DNA of 64,000 nt from Emticicia sp037153985 (GCF_037153985.1 NZ_JBBAYI010000001.1:744001-808000); one strand, 5' to 3'; positions 1 through 9,294 are shown, counted from the first letter of the stretch. The notes: generated from the letters alone by a model not told the origin. Translations and numbers: made by a program.

Positions 1-1
1 A

Positions 2-79
2 GCTCTGATTCTTGATGAAATAAATGAGAAATCTGTTTTTACAGATATGTTGCAGGCAGGGCGCAAAAAAAAATCATAA
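2..79 (+). CDS. C-terminal end of a gene entering from the left (unidentified)
   Basis: An open frame runs from the window edge to a TAA at 77-79 and encodes about 25 residues, ending ...DMLQAGRKKKS. The highly charged tail looks like a real protein C-terminus, and the frame meets the next gene convergently with an overlap of six bases. Too little is present to name a family. It could also be chance, since 25 codons without a stop is not strong evidence. Confidence 0.4.
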   Translation, partial: ALILDEINEKSVFTDMLQAGRKKKS

Positions 80-1303
80 ACTCAGGCTTTGGGCTGCTAT
101 CCAGCCGCCTGTCCATGCAGCCTGAAAGTTAAAGCCACCTGTTACGGCATCGATGTTAAGTACTTCGCCAGCCATGTATAAGTTAGGGTATTTTTTCAAA
201 CAGAATTTATTAAAATCAAGCTCAGTTAATTCAACTCCACCCGCTGTTACGAATTCATCTTTAAAAGTGCTTTTACCATTCACTTTGAACCGACACGCCG
301 TTAACTGTTCAATAAGTCTGGCTATATGTTTTTTTCCGGTTTCGGCCCATTTCTGGTACTCGCCTATTTCTGCCGCCATACAAAGGTTTTTCCATAATCG
401 AACCGATAACCCAAACTCGGCATTTGCCAATACATTTTTTTTAGGCTGATTTGCGATTTGCTGGTGCAAATGCTGCCTTATTTTTTCAATGTCTGTTTTC
501 CCTAACCAGTTTACAATTACTTCAAATTCATAATTAAGTTCGTTTAAAGCCCTTGCCCCCCAAGCCGATAGTTTTAAAATAGCTGGCCCTGATAGCCCCC
601 AATGTGTAACCAGCATTGGCCCGCTAGAATTGAAGGTCGACAACTGTTTACTTTTAGGGTCTTTTAATTGGCAAATTACATTGTCAACGCTAATACCCAT
701 TAAATCCTGAATGCGGGTATCTTTAATATTAAATGTAAACAAAGATGGAACCGGAGCTACCACACTAACACCCAGATGCTGAAGAAGTTTCCAGATAGCC
801 ACATCGCTTCCGGTTGCTATCATCAATTTTTTGGTAAAATATTGCCGGTGACCAATTGCGTTCAGTTGCCAGTGGTCACCATTATTTTCAATACTTTCAA
901 CACGGGTATTTGTCAGGATTTCAATATAGTTTTTCCGGCAAGCCTCCAGAAAACAATCAATGATACTTTGTGACGAATTACTTACCGGAAACATTCGCCC
1001 ATCGGCCTCTTTCTTGATTTTCACCCCTCGGCTTTCAAACCATTCAATGGTATGCGTTGGGTTAAATCGCTCAAAAGGCTGGAGGAGTTCCTGATTACCG
1101 CGTGGATAATAGTTTATTAAAGCAGACGGCTCAAAACAGGCGTGTGTTACATTACAACGCCCCCCGCCCGAAACCTTAACTTTTTGTAAAACCTCTCTTC
1201 CTCTTTCTACAATTGCAATTTTCAGGTTTCTGTTTCTTTCGGCCACATTAATAGCTGCAAAAAAACCTGCTGCGCCACCGCCAATAATAATAAGGTCGTA
1301 CAT
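74..1303 (-). CDS. NAD(P)/FAD-dependent oxidoreductase, HI0933/YhiN family
   Basis: A flavoprotein of the HI0933-like family (YhiN/BaiN relatives), presumably cytoplasmic, of about 409 residues. Visible features are the N-terminal dinucleotide-binding loop GGGAAGFFAA at residues 8-17, the family signature GGGRCNVTH at about 46-54, and the C-terminal FAD-contacting segment ending GGFNFQAAWTGGW. Family members are redox enzymes, mostly of unsettled substrate; one branch reduces bile-acid intermediates, and nothing here supports that activity. I chose the ATG at 1303 rather than the upstream TTG at 1318 because the Rossmann strand starts directly after it. A strong minus-strand terminator lies just upstream, so the gene is probably transcribed on its own. 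Confidence 0.9.
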   Translation of the reverse strand: MYDLIIIGGGAAGFFAAINVAERNRNLKIAIVERGREVLQKVKVSGGGRCNVTHACFEPSALINYYPRGNQELLQPFERFNPTHTIEWFESRGVKIKKEADGRMFPVSNSSQSIIDCFLEACRKNYIEILTNTRVESIENNGDHWQLNAIGHRQYFTKKLMIATGSDVAIWKLLQHLGVSVVAPVPSLFTFNIKDTRIQDLMGISVDNVICQLKDPKSKQLSTFNSSGPMLVTHWGLSGPAILKLSAWGARALNELNYEFEVIVNWLGKTDIEKIRQHLHQQIANQPKKNVLANAEFGLSVRLWKNLCMAAEIGEYQKWAETGKKHIARLIEQLTACRFKVNGKSTFKDEFVTAGGVELTELDFNKFCLKKYPNLYMAGEVLNIDAVTGGFNFQAAWTGGWIAAQSLSL

Positions 1304-1323
1304 AAATACTTGCTGCAATGATT

Positions 1324-1368
1324 TATAAAAAAATCACCTTAGGTAATCTATTTATTACCTAAGGTGAT
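1324..1368 (-). terminator. Rho-independent terminator of the DUF6438 lipoprotein gene
   Basis: A perfect 15-bp inverted repeat (arms 1333-1347 and 1354-1368, loop of six) is followed on the minus strand by a run of seven T. It sits downstream of the lipoprotein gene and 30 bases ahead of the flavoprotein start, so it separates the two minus-strand genes. Confidence 0.85.
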
Positions 1369-1471
1369 ACTAGTTTTGCAAAACAAGCGTATCAATAGCA
1401 GATTTCAAAATTCAGAAGTCAATTTACTGCTATTTCGCATTTATTACTTTCTTGCAACATCATTAAGCCGT

Positions 1472-1972
1472 TTATTTTGCATATTTTTCTTCAAAATATT
1501 GTTTCTTTTCGCGGAGCAATTTAAGTAATGGTGCAATTTCTTTTACATCATGCTCATACTCAAAAGTCACTTTGTGTCTTGAATCATTTTTTATTATCTC
1601 AACCCACTCTGCACCGCCGTCGGCACAATCAGGGCAACCAATCACTTCATCAAGTTTTTTGAATGTTTCAAAGTCTACATTCTTAGTTATAGAAGCAATA
1701 TAGTCGGCCGATAGTTTCTCGGTATAAGTTTTTGGTTCACCGCCTGTTACGCCACGACCTTCGTTATAAAAGATTGTAAAAGCGGCTTCATCGTTCATTA
1801 AAGTCATTTCTTTCTTACATGGCCCAAGGCACATTCCGAAGCTAGTTCCATATTTTATCACAGTTCCTTTCAAGTCAGCATCAGCGGCTTTAAGTGCCTG
1901 AGTGTTTTCTTGTTCACAACTAAACAGACAAAATGTGGAAAGAATGATACCTACAAAAAGTTGCATTTTCAT
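1472..1972 (-). CDS. DUF6438-type lipoprotein
   Basis: A 166-residue predicted lipoprotein: a hydrophobic signal segment is followed by the lipobox-like FSC at about residues 18-20, so the mature protein would be anchored in a membrane. The body contains GTSFGMCLGPCKKE and later IGCPDCADG, two cysteine pairs at the positions typical of DUF6438 (a Bacteroidota family of unknown function). The repeated cysteines suggest disulfides or metal binding, but this is inference. It is divergent from tex across a 74-base gap. Family assignment comes from the CxGxCP-like motif and the overall size, not from a search. Confidence 0.7.
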   Translation of the reverse strand: MKMQLFVGIILSTFCLFSCEQENTQALKAADADLKGTVIKYGTSFGMCLGPCKKEMTLMNDEAAFTIFYNEGRGVTGGEPKTYTEKLSADYIASITKNVDFETFKKLDEVIGCPDCADGGAEWVEIIKNDSRHKVTFEYEHDVKEIAPLLKLLREKKQYFEEKYAK

Positions 1973-2046
1973 TTTATTAATAGATTTTTGTGTTTGAATT
2001 TTAATTTTATTCTTAGGATTCCTTTTAGATTAAAAAGGTTGGAAAC

Positions 2047-4158
2047 ATGACTACAAAACAAATACAAATTATTGTGCAGGCTGTTGGAGCTGCCGAGAAA
2101 AACATTACTAATACCATAACTTTACTACAAGAAGGTGCTACGGTACCATTTATTGCCCGATACCGGAAAGAAATGACAGGAAGTATGGATGAAGTTCAGA
2201 TTGCGTCTGTCAAAGATTTATATAATAAATTTTTAGAAGCCGATAAACGCAGAGAAGCCATTATCAAGTCGATTGAAGAGCAAGGCAAAATGACTCCCGA
2301 GTTATTAAGCAAGTTGCAAAATGCTCTGTATCTCAACGAATTAGAAGATTTATACCTACCATACAAACAAAAGCGCAAAACTCGTGCTACTGTTGCTATT
2401 GAAAAGGGTCTGGAGCCATTAGCTAAAATTATTTTTGCACAGAAAGACCGTAACATTGAAGCAATTGCGGAAAAATACCTCAACGATAAAGTAGAAAGTG
2501 TAGAGGATGCGCTGCAAGGTGCCAGAGACATTATGGCTGAATGGATTAATGAAGATATTCAGGCACGAAATGCAATCAGAAAGATTTTTGAAAGAGAAGC
2601 CATTGTTACATCGAAAGTAAAAAAAGGTAAAAAAGAAGAAGGAGCAAAATATCAGGATTATTTTGAGTTTTCGGAACCACTTTCAAGAATACCTTCTCAT
2701 AGATTACTGGCTATTCGTCGTGGAGAAGAAGAAGGTATTCTATCGGTAGATATATCTATTGAAGCAGAAAGAGGAACCGATGCGCTGGATAGAATTTATC
2801 TTCGCGGCTTACCAGAGGCTAAAGAACAAGTGGCCGATGCCATTACGGATTCGTACGGGCGGCTTTTAAAACCGAGTATTGAAACAGAGTTTTCAAATTT
2901 ATCAAAACAAAAAGCGGATAGTGAAGCAATAAAGATCTTTGCGGCTAATCTGCGCCAGTTATTGCTAGCTTCACCATTGGGGCAAAAAAGGGTTCTAGCC
3001 ATTGACCCGGGTTTCAGAACTGGTTGTAAAACCGTATGCTTAAATGAGCAAGGTGACCTGCTGTATGATACAGTAATTTATCCGCTTGATAAAAAGATGG
3101 AAGCTGAAGGGGTTATCAAGAAATTAATTTATGATTACAAAATTCAGGCCATAGCCATTGGCAATGGCACAGCTAGCCGCGAAACCGAAAGTTTTGTTAA
3201 GTCACTAAAGCTGGATAAGATACAGATACACGTGGTTTCAGAACAGGGTGCATCTATTTATTCTGCATCTGAAATAGCCAGAGAAGAGTTCCCGAAAAAG
3301 GATGTAACTGTTCGTGGAGCTATTTCTATCGGTCGTAGATTGATGGACCCTCTGGCCGAACTGGTAAAGATAGACCCAAAGTCGATTGGTGTAGGGCAGT
3401 ATCAGCATGATGTAGAGCAAAAAATGCTAAAAGAAAGTCTTGACTCTGTTGTAGAAAGTTGTGTAAACCTTGTAGGTGTAGAATTAAATACTGCCAGTAA
3501 ACATTTATTAAGCTATGTTTCGGGGCTTGGGCCTTCGCTGGCGCAGAATATTGTTGATTACCGTGCCAAAAATGGGGCATTCAGTTCAAGAGATGAACTA
3601 AAGAAAGTTCCACGTTTAGGAGCCAAAGCATTTGAACAAAGTGCAGGCTTCTTACGTATAAATGGCGCGAAAAATCCGTTAGATAACTCTGCCGTACACC
3701 CTGAAACGTACGGAATTGTGGAAAAAATGGCAAAAGACATAGGGCTAAAAGTTGCTGATTTAATTAATAACGCCCAGATTAAATCAAAAATCAACCTTAA
3801 CAATTATGTTACTTCAACTGTTGGTCTACCAACCTTGAATGATATTCTTTCAGAGTTACAAAAGCCCGGAAGAGACCCACGCGAAGCATTAGAGGAATTT
3901 GAATTTGCGGCCGATGTACATACAATGGAAGATTTGAAAGAAGGTATGATTCTGCCCGGGATAGTAACTAATATAACGGCTTTTGGCTGTTTTGTTGACA
4001 TTGGGGTTCATCAGGATGGTCTTGTGCATGTTTCACAAATGGCAAACAGATTTATTAAAGACCCAAATGAAGTAGTAAAAGTGCACCAGAAAGTACAAGT
4101 TAAAGTGGCAGAAGTAGATATTCCAAGAAAACGTATTGCACTGAGTATGAAGTTATAA
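2047..4158 (+). CDS. tex: Tex-family RNA-binding transcription accessory protein
   Basis: A 703-residue Tex/YhgF protein, a cytoplasmic nucleic-acid-binding factor linked to transcription in other bacteria. Domains in order are a helical Tex N-terminal region (about 1-190), a YqgF/RNase-H-like fold beginning at VLAIDPGFRTG (about 315), helix-hairpin-helix units around SGLGPSLAQNIVDYR (about 490), and a C-terminal S1 domain from about 632 (GIVTNITAFGCFVDIG) to the end. The length is close to that of the family (about 700-780). Start at ATG 2047. The gene is followed by its own hairpin terminator and then by ssrA. Confidence 0.95.
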   Translation: MTTKQIQIIVQAVGAAEKNITNTITLLQEGATVPFIARYRKEMTGSMDEVQIASVKDLYNKFLEADKRREAIIKSIEEQGKMTPELLSKLQNALYLNELEDLYLPYKQKRKTRATVAIEKGLEPLAKIIFAQKDRNIEAIAEKYLNDKVESVEDALQGARDIMAEWINEDIQARNAIRKIFEREAIVTSKVKKGKKEEGAKYQDYFEFSEPLSRIPSHRLLAIRRGEEEGILSVDISIEAERGTDALDRIYLRGLPEAKEQVADAITDSYGRLLKPSIETEFSNLSKQKADSEAIKIFAANLRQLLLASPLGQKRVLAIDPGFRTGCKTVCLNEQGDLLYDTVIYPLDKKMEAEGVIKKLIYDYKIQAIAIGNGTASRETESFVKSLKLDKIQIHVVSEQGASIYSASEIAREEFPKKDVTVRGAISIGRRLMDPLAELVKIDPKSIGVGQYQHDVEQKMLKESLDSVVESCVNLVGVELNTASKHLLSYVSGLGPSLAQNIVDYRAKNGAFSSRDELKKVPRLGAKAFEQSAGFLRINGAKNPLDNSAVHPETYGIVEKMAKDIGLKVADLINNAQIKSKINLNNYVTSTVGLPTLNDILSELQKPGRDPREALEEFEFAADVHTMEDLKEGMILPGIVTNITAFGCFVDIGVHQDGLVHVSQMANRFIKDPNEVVKVHQKVQVKVAEVDIPRKRIALSMKL

Positions 4159-4168
4159 CGTTTTTTTG

Positions 4169-4209
4169 GTTCAGTTCTATGAAATATTTTTTTATAGAAC
4201 TGAACTTTT
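4169..4209 (+). terminator. Terminator of tex
   Basis: A perfect 12-bp inverted repeat (arms 4169-4180 and 4194-4205) is followed by TTTT. It lies 10 bases after the tex stop codon and 30 bases before the mature tmRNA. Confidence 0.75.
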
Positions 4210-4239
4210 GAATTTGTTTTTTTGTCTTAAAAAAACACT

Positions 4240-4610
4240 GGGGACGACCGGTTTTGACGGCGTGAGTGGTTGCGAGTAAAAGCATGTCAGGAGTTGGTAG
4301 AATCTCCTGTTAAAAATTCTTCCAAAAAATAACTGGCAATACTTCGTATGCCATGGCTGCTTAATTCCGGAGTGAATTAACCTTTTAGCCACATTCCGCC
4401 CTGGCCAACCTCTGCCGCGGGGAGTTCGGAGTGTCGACCAGCAGAGGCGATTAAGTTCGGGAGACTTGCACTTAATTAGTATTTAGGTTTCTAAGGAAAA
4501 GTTTCGGTATGTCGGACACCTAGCTTTTCTCGAAAATTAAGACCGAATAAGCATGTAGAAGGCTCGACAAGTGCCATGTTCGGACCAGAGTTCGACTCTC
4601 TGCGTCTCCA
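4240..4610 (+). ncRNA. ssrA: transfer-messenger RNA (tmRNA)
   Basis: tmRNA, which rescues stalled ribosomes by acting first as alanyl-tRNA and then as a short message. The 5' end GGGGACGACCGGTTTTGACG and the 3' T-arm segment GTTCGACTCTCTGCGTCTCC are classic. The ends pair in a 7-bp acceptor stem with a G-U wobble at the third pair, the alanylation identity element. The discriminator A is at 4610; the genome continues CAA, so the CCA end appears not to be encoded. The internal open frame is listed separately. A TTTG at 4207-4210 lies 33-30 bases before the mature 5' end and could be a -33 element, though the -7 region does not match well. Confidence 0.97.
4335..4364 (+). CDS. tmRNA proteolysis tag GNTSYAMAA
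   Basis: The tag frame inside ssrA starts at the resume codon GGC (4335) and ends with TAA at 4362-4364, giving G-N-T-S-Y-A-M-A-A after the alanine carried by the tmRNA. The preceding TAACT matches the upstream element that sets the resume frame. The YAMAA end resembles the YALAA/YAMAA tags known from other Bacteroidota and would be read by ClpXP-type proteases. Confidence 0.85.
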   Translation, partial: GNTSYAMAA

Positions 4611-4611
4611 C

Positions 4612-4651
4612 AAAGCGTAACAACCCATAATCAGGACGTTACGCTTTTTTT
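4612..4651 (+). terminator. Terminator of ssrA
   Basis: A 10-bp inverted repeat (4612-4621 and 4638-4647) is followed by a T run, directly after the tmRNA 3' end. Confidence 0.85.
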
Positions 4652-4774
4652 ATTCATTTCCTTTTGCCTTGCTCTTCACTCAATTATAATTCCTGAAACC
4701 TATCTGTTTCATTTATATCCAATCTTATTTCAAGTGTGCCAGATTAAAAGCAAGGTTTATAGGTTTAATAAAAC

Positions 4775-6355
4775 TTAATTTTGAATTATTGCTATAAAAA
4801 TATCAGTTACCCCCTGAGAAGTTAAAGTATTCGTGCCAAAATTGGCAGTACCACTGTAAGACCCTGTCAAAAATATAATACCATTACCATAGCAACCTAT
4901 ACCGCCAGAAAACATATCATGGCCTGTTCCTCCAAATATCTCTACCCAATTAATAGTACCTGAACTATTATATTTAGCTACAAAACCATCAATTGGCCCA
5001 TAAGAAGCTTTTGTTATTGAACCAAATGCAACCGATGAGCCACTAAAATAACCAGTAAGATATACATTTTTATTTCCATCAACTGCAATTCCCAAGGCTC
5101 TATCATGGCTCGAACCGCCTGCCGACTGAACCCATAGTAAGCTTCCATCAACATCATATTTTGCTAAAAAAATATCACTACCATCTACAGCAGTTTTTGA
5201 ACTAGTGCCAAAAGTTGCAGTGCCTTCATAATGACCTGCTACATATACTTGGTTATCATCGTCAACATAGACTGCAGTACCAGTATCATATCCTGATCCA
5301 CCCGCTGATTGAACCCACTGTGCAACACCATTACTGTTATATTTAGCTAAAAAAATGTCATTAGTGCTTTGATAAGACCTTTTGCTGATTGAGCCAAATA
5401 CTATATTATCTGCAAAAGTGCCTGTAACATATACATTATTATTACTATCGACCGCAATATTATAACCTGTTTGCTGAAATAATGAAACCAAAGTTTGCAC
5501 CCACTGAAACTCCCCGCTACTATCGCATTTCGTTATAAATGCGTTTGAGGATCCTGGAGCAGTACTCCGGGTAAATGAGCCAAAATTAACAGTTCCATAA
5601 AAACCACCGGTAATATAAAGATCCCCATTAGAATCAATTGCTATATCTTGAGGGAAAATCTGAGATAAAGTTATCGTTCCACCCGGTGTAGTCGATTTTA
5701 CCCACTGTTCATTTCCATTATTATCATACTTTACTATAAACATACTGCTTGCAGCGGCTGTAGTAGTCGTAAGTGCACCAAATGTAGCGGTGAGTTTATA
5801 TTTTCCAGTTATATACACATTACCACTACCATCTACACAAATGCCGTATCCAAAATCCTCTCCGGTGCCACCTCCTGACTTTACCCATTTCAAAATGCCA
5901 TTTTTATCATATTTTGCCACAAAAATATCATAATCTCCATTTGATGAAATTGTATTTGCTCCAAAAGTCGAAGTCCCTTTGTAAGAACCTATTACATATA
6001 TATTCCCTGCATTATCAATTGCCATATTAGCTGGAAAATCAGCTTCTGTCCCTCCGGCAGTTGCAATAGCTGACATATTTGGATGATAATTTTCAGGTGA
6101 AGTAGGAGCACCGGGAACCTCATAACTACATAACCATTTACCACGTGAATATATTCTTAAACATTCAAAAGTAGTGTCATAAGCCATATCACCACTTTGT
6201 GGAGAAGGAAGGTCTAAAATAGCTGTATAACTTATTCGTGGTATTGTTAAACCACCTGCTGAAGGTGTTACACCATTTGGGGTTATTGTCACGTTTTGTG
6301 CCTGAACTTTAGTCAACAGAGCAAACATTAAATAGAAACAGAGGAATCTTTTCAT
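4775..6355 (-). CDS. Secreted SBBP-repeat beta-propeller protein
   Basis: A 526-residue exported protein. A signal peptide ends at about residue 20 (VQAQ). A short domain follows with SGDMAYDTTFECLRIY, seen at the head of many Cytophagales surface proteins. The rest is seven to eight SBBP-type repeats of about 50 residues, each built from the pattern FG...D-IF-AKYD-NG---WV-S-GG followed by A-D--GN-Y-TG. Such repeats form beta-propeller-like surfaces; the ligand is unknown. The protein ends DIFIAIIQN, so no type IX secretion C-terminal domain is evident. I prefer the ATG at 6355 to the TTG at 6361. The gene stands alone, with 317 bases of intergenic DNA upstream. Confidence 0.85.
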   Translation of the reverse strand: MKRFLCFYLMFALLTKVQAQNVTITPNGVTPSAGGLTIPRISYTAILDLPSPQSGDMAYDTTFECLRIYSRGKWLCSYEVPGAPTSPENYHPNMSAIATAGGTEADFPANMAIDNAGNIYVIGSYKGTSTFGANTISSNGDYDIFVAKYDKNGILKWVKSGGGTGEDFGYGICVDGSGNVYITGKYKLTATFGALTTTTAAASSMFIVKYDNNGNEQWVKSTTPGGTITLSQIFPQDIAIDSNGDLYITGGFYGTVNFGSFTRSTAPGSSNAFITKCDSSGEFQWVQTLVSLFQQTGYNIAVDSNNNVYVTGTFADNIVFGSISKRSYQSTNDIFLAKYNSNGVAQWVQSAGGSGYDTGTAVYVDDDNQVYVAGHYEGTATFGTSSKTAVDGSDIFLAKYDVDGSLLWVQSAGGSSHDRALGIAVDGNKNVYLTGYFSGSSVAFGSITKASYGPIDGFVAKYNSSGTINWVEIFGGTGHDMFSGGIGCYGNGIIFLTGSYSGTANFGTNTLTSQGVTDIFIAIIQN

Positions 6356-6361
6356 AGTCAA

Positions 6362-6678
6362 AGGCTTGAAGAAAATTAATATTATTCAAAAATAAATAAT
6401 TTTAATCTAAGTTTTAATATTCAATTATCAAAAACTTTCATGATACAAGGAAAAAATTGAATAACATTCATTGAAAGCCTAATTTGCAAAAAGATGTTAG
6501 AAAAACACCTTCTACTATGATTGACGCTATGGATTGAGGAAAAATAGGGCTAGAAACTTGGAGCGAAAGTTTATAAAAAATGAAGAAAAACTAATAAAAT
6601 GCCAACTACACAGTTAAATAACGTTATTTTAAAGACAAAAGCCCACCAATTGGCAGGCTTTCGGTCAAATATTTTTTC
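6362..6678. other. Intergenic region, 317 bases
   Basis: AT-rich DNA between two minus-strand genes. Apart from the likely amidohydrolase terminator at 6631-6661 I see no gene and no convincing promoter. Confidence 0.5.
6631..6661 (-). terminator. Likely terminator of the amidohydrolase gene
   Basis: A 10-bp hairpin (6638-6647 with 6652-6661). Two of the pairs are G-U wobbles only when read on the minus strand, which fits a minus-strand RNA. The tail there is TTTTGTCTTT. Confidence 0.6.
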
Positions 6679-7677
6679 TTACTTGAACTTTTTTTCATCA
6701 AGATTAAAGAATCTAACGGCGTTATTAAAGAAGATATCTCTTTTTTGCTCTTCTGAAAGATAATTTGCACTTTCAATAACATTTATTGAGGTTTCAAGCA
6801 GTTTTGGCCATACCATCAGGTCAGTTCCGTACATAATACGTTTACCAAAACCAGCCTGTATTAAACGTTGTAAATAGGCATGGATTTCTTCTAGCGGGTA
6901 ACTCCAGATAAAACCGGCCAAATCAACATACACGTAGGCATTTGCCCCCATCAGCGCAATCATTTCATCAATCATTGGGTAACCAGCGTGCATTACCCAT
7001 ATTTTTAATTTCGGATGTCGGGCTAACATATCTTCCAACAGAAAAGGACGACCCAACGATGCACGATATTTTGGAGAAGTTATATTGGCCATTCCGTTTC
7101 CGCCTGTCCCCATGTGAATTCCTACGGGTACACCTAGTTTTTCGGCTACACCAAAATATTCATCAAGGCTCATATCACTAGGCGACATTCCCTGATACTG
7201 TGGGGCTACTTCGCCCATGACTTTATAAAAACCTTTCGATAACGAATCTTCAAAGGCTTTTACGGTCATCTCTTTTGCATTACTGATACCTAACGACGGA
7301 ATAATACGGTCAGGGGCAGCTTTGTGCCAACGGTGCAAAATATCGGCATCGCCACTAGCTACCATAATTACATTCAGGCGTTCGGCAGTTGCTAAAAGAG
7401 CGTCCTGCATTTCCTTGTCCGATTTCGCCGCTTTCAGAGGGTCGGCACAACTATTACTCAAGAATGATGGTGCGGGTTGTTTTGGGTCTCCGCCGGGCAT
7501 GTTTTTCAAGAACCATGGGCATAAATCAGAAGCAAAAGCCGGATTCACTTTCATGGCATGCACGTGCACATCAATAATGGGTGGTCGTTTTTTTGTCTCC
7601 TGCGCTCTAGCTGAAAATACCAGTAAGCTAAGTAGGGCTAATAAAAATAAAGGTTGACGGTTAGCGTTTTGTTTCAT
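6679..7677 (-). CDS. Exported amidohydrolase (Amidohydro_2 family)
   Basis: A 332-residue metal-dependent hydrolase of the Amidohydrolase_2 branch. A signal peptide covers about residues 1-25 (ending FSARAQ), so it acts in the periplasm or outside. The IDVHVHAMK metal-binding motif follows, then GIHMGTGG, VMHAGYPM and the late YGTDLMVWP, which supply the His and Asp ligands expected in this superfamily. The branch includes decarboxylases and lactonases; the substrate cannot be told here. It is probably monocistronic, with a terminator behind it and a divergent helicase gene upstream. Confidence 0.85.
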   Translation of the reverse strand: MKQNANRQPLFLLALLSLLVFSARAQETKKRPPIIDVHVHAMKVNPAFASDLCPWFLKNMPGGDPKQPAPSFLSNSCADPLKAAKSDKEMQDALLATAERLNVIMVASGDADILHRWHKAAPDRIIPSLGISNAKEMTVKAFEDSLSKGFYKVMGEVAPQYQGMSPSDMSLDEYFGVAEKLGVPVGIHMGTGGNGMANITSPKYRASLGRPFLLEDMLARHPKLKIWVMHAGYPMIDEMIALMGANAYVYVDLAGFIWSYPLEEIHAYLQRLIQAGFGKRIMYGTDLMVWPKLLETSINVIESANYLSEEQKRDIFFNNAVRFFNLDEKKFK

Positions 7678-7896
7678 ATAGTTTTATAATCAATTTAAAG
7701 CCTAAAATTAATATCCAACATTAATCAGGCAAACAACAGTCGACCGATCAGGAAATCTCGTCTATGAATGGGCAATTATTAGCCCATGAAGCCTTAATGC
7801 AGCTTATATTTTGTTTTTTGAAACTTCTTATTACTTAGAAGCGTTAAGAATTTTATGCAGTTATAGGCTCAATTGCCCGAACAAATCTTTTTACAA

Positions 7897-9225
7897 ATGA
7901 CTTTCGAAGAATTAAACCTGAATAGACCTCTACTAAATGCCCTAAGTGATTTAGGCTATACCACTCCAACAAGCATCCAGAAAAAAGCCTTTTCAGTAAT
8001 TATGTCGGGGCAGGATGTATGCGGTATTGCTCAGACAGGCACAGGAAAAACATTTGCTTATTTGCTTCCATGTTTAAGACAATATCAGTTTTCGAAAGAA
8101 AAAAATCCACAATTATTAATTGTTGTACCTACCCGTGAGCTTGTCACCCAAGTTGTTGAAGCAATTCAGCAATTAACTGCCTACATGAGCCTACAAACAA
8201 TAGGTGTATACGGGGGCGTAAACATTAAGCAAAATATAAGCGAGCTAGCCAACGGAGCCGATGTGCTTGTAGCTACACCCGGCCGCTTGATTGACTTGCT
8301 GGCCATGAATGTAATTAAAACCAAGTCAATAAAAAAGTTGGTTATAGATGAAGTTGACGAAATGCTGAATCTGGGTTTTAGGCCGCAATTGGTAAATATT
8401 CTTGATTTATTACCTCCTAAAAGACAAAACCTATTGTTTTCTGCTACCTTAACCGATGAAGTTGAAGAAATAATCAGTAGCCATTTTAATCAGCCAGTCA
8501 GAATTGAGGCGGCTCCAGCCGGAACACCCCTCGAAAACATTTCGCAGGTGGCTTATCATCTACCAAATTTCTATACAAAAATTAATTTACTGGAGTTACT
8601 GCTAGCCAAGCCCGAAGAAACAAGTAAGGTTTTAATTTTTGTAGCAACTAAGCAATTAGCCGACCAATTATTTGAAGAACTAGATTTTGAATTTTCGCCA
8701 CAATTAGGTGTTATTCACTCTAACAAGTCTCAGAATAATCGTTTCGATACCATTCAGAAATTTCAGGATGGTAGTTATCGGGTGCTAATTGCGACCGACC
8801 TCGTAGCCAGAGGTTTAGATATTTCGGAGGTGTCGCACGTTATAAATTTTGATGTACCTGAAATTCCTGAAAGTTATATTCATAGAATTGGCCGAACCGG
8901 CCGACAAGATAAAAAGGGTATTGCTATCAGCTTTTTTACTGACAATGACATTGAAGCCAAAGCAACCATTGAAACCCTGATGAACTATCAGATACCAGTG
9001 CTTCCATTGCCTGAAACACTTGAGATTTCAGACAAACTGACCGACGACGAAATGCCCAAAATTCACATGAAAGAATTAGCGGTGAAAGCTCCCAAAAAAG
9101 AAGAAAGAGGTACGGCATTTCATGAGAAAATTGAGAAAAACAAAAAGATAAACGTCAGAAGAGATTACGAAGCCGAAAAGAAAAAGAAGTATGGGAAATC
9201 ATACAAAAAGAGTGTCAGAAAATAG
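7897..9225 (+). CDS. DEAD-box family ATP-dependent RNA helicase (DEVD motif II)
   Basis: A 442-residue RNA helicase. Visible motifs in order are the Q motif (PTSIQKKAF), Walker A AQTGTGKT, PTREL, TPGRL, motif II as DEVD at about residue 151 instead of DEAD, SAT, ATDLVARGLDI and HRIGRTGR. A lysine-rich tail (last 50 residues) probably binds RNA. The family unwinds short RNA duplexes in ribosome assembly and cold adaptation. The ATG at 7897 gives the standard MTFEELNL start and is preferred to the TTG at 7873. The third motif II residue is Val; the two acidic positions needed for ATP hydrolysis remain. Confidence 0.95.
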   Translation: MTFEELNLNRPLLNALSDLGYTTPTSIQKKAFSVIMSGQDVCGIAQTGTGKTFAYLLPCLRQYQFSKEKNPQLLIVVPTRELVTQVVEAIQQLTAYMSLQTIGVYGGVNIKQNISELANGADVLVATPGRLIDLLAMNVIKTKSIKKLVIDEVDEMLNLGFRPQLVNILDLLPPKRQNLLFSATLTDEVEEIISSHFNQPVRIEAAPAGTPLENISQVAYHLPNFYTKINLLELLLAKPEETSKVLIFVATKQLADQLFEELDFEFSPQLGVIHSNKSQNNRFDTIQKFQDGSYRVLIATDLVARGLDISEVSHVINFDVPEIPESYIHRIGRTGRQDKKGIAISFFTDNDIEAKATIETLMNYQIPVLPLPETLEISDKLTDDEMPKIHMKELAVKAPKKEERGTAFHEKIEKNKKINVRRDYEAEKKKKYGKSYKKSVRK

Positions 9226-9286
9226 GTATTTTTAACTAATCAGAATTTTATCGGAACAGACGGGCGGCATTCTGGATTTTAATATT

Positions 9287-9294
9287 TATGTTTG
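9287..9294 (+). promoter_or_regulatory. Possible -7 element upstream of the gluconate dehydrogenase subunit gene
   Basis: TATGTTTG matches the Bacteroidota -7 consensus TAnnTTTG and lies 35 bases before the chosen start. No good TTTG is seen at the expected -33 distance, so this is tentative. Confidence 0.35.

Noticed and set aside
4775..6355. Repeated DNA considered as a tandem-repeat or CRISPR-like array
   Set aside because: The repeats are about 150 bases, diverged, and encode SBBP protein repeats in one continuous frame; there are no short uniform repeats with unique spacers.
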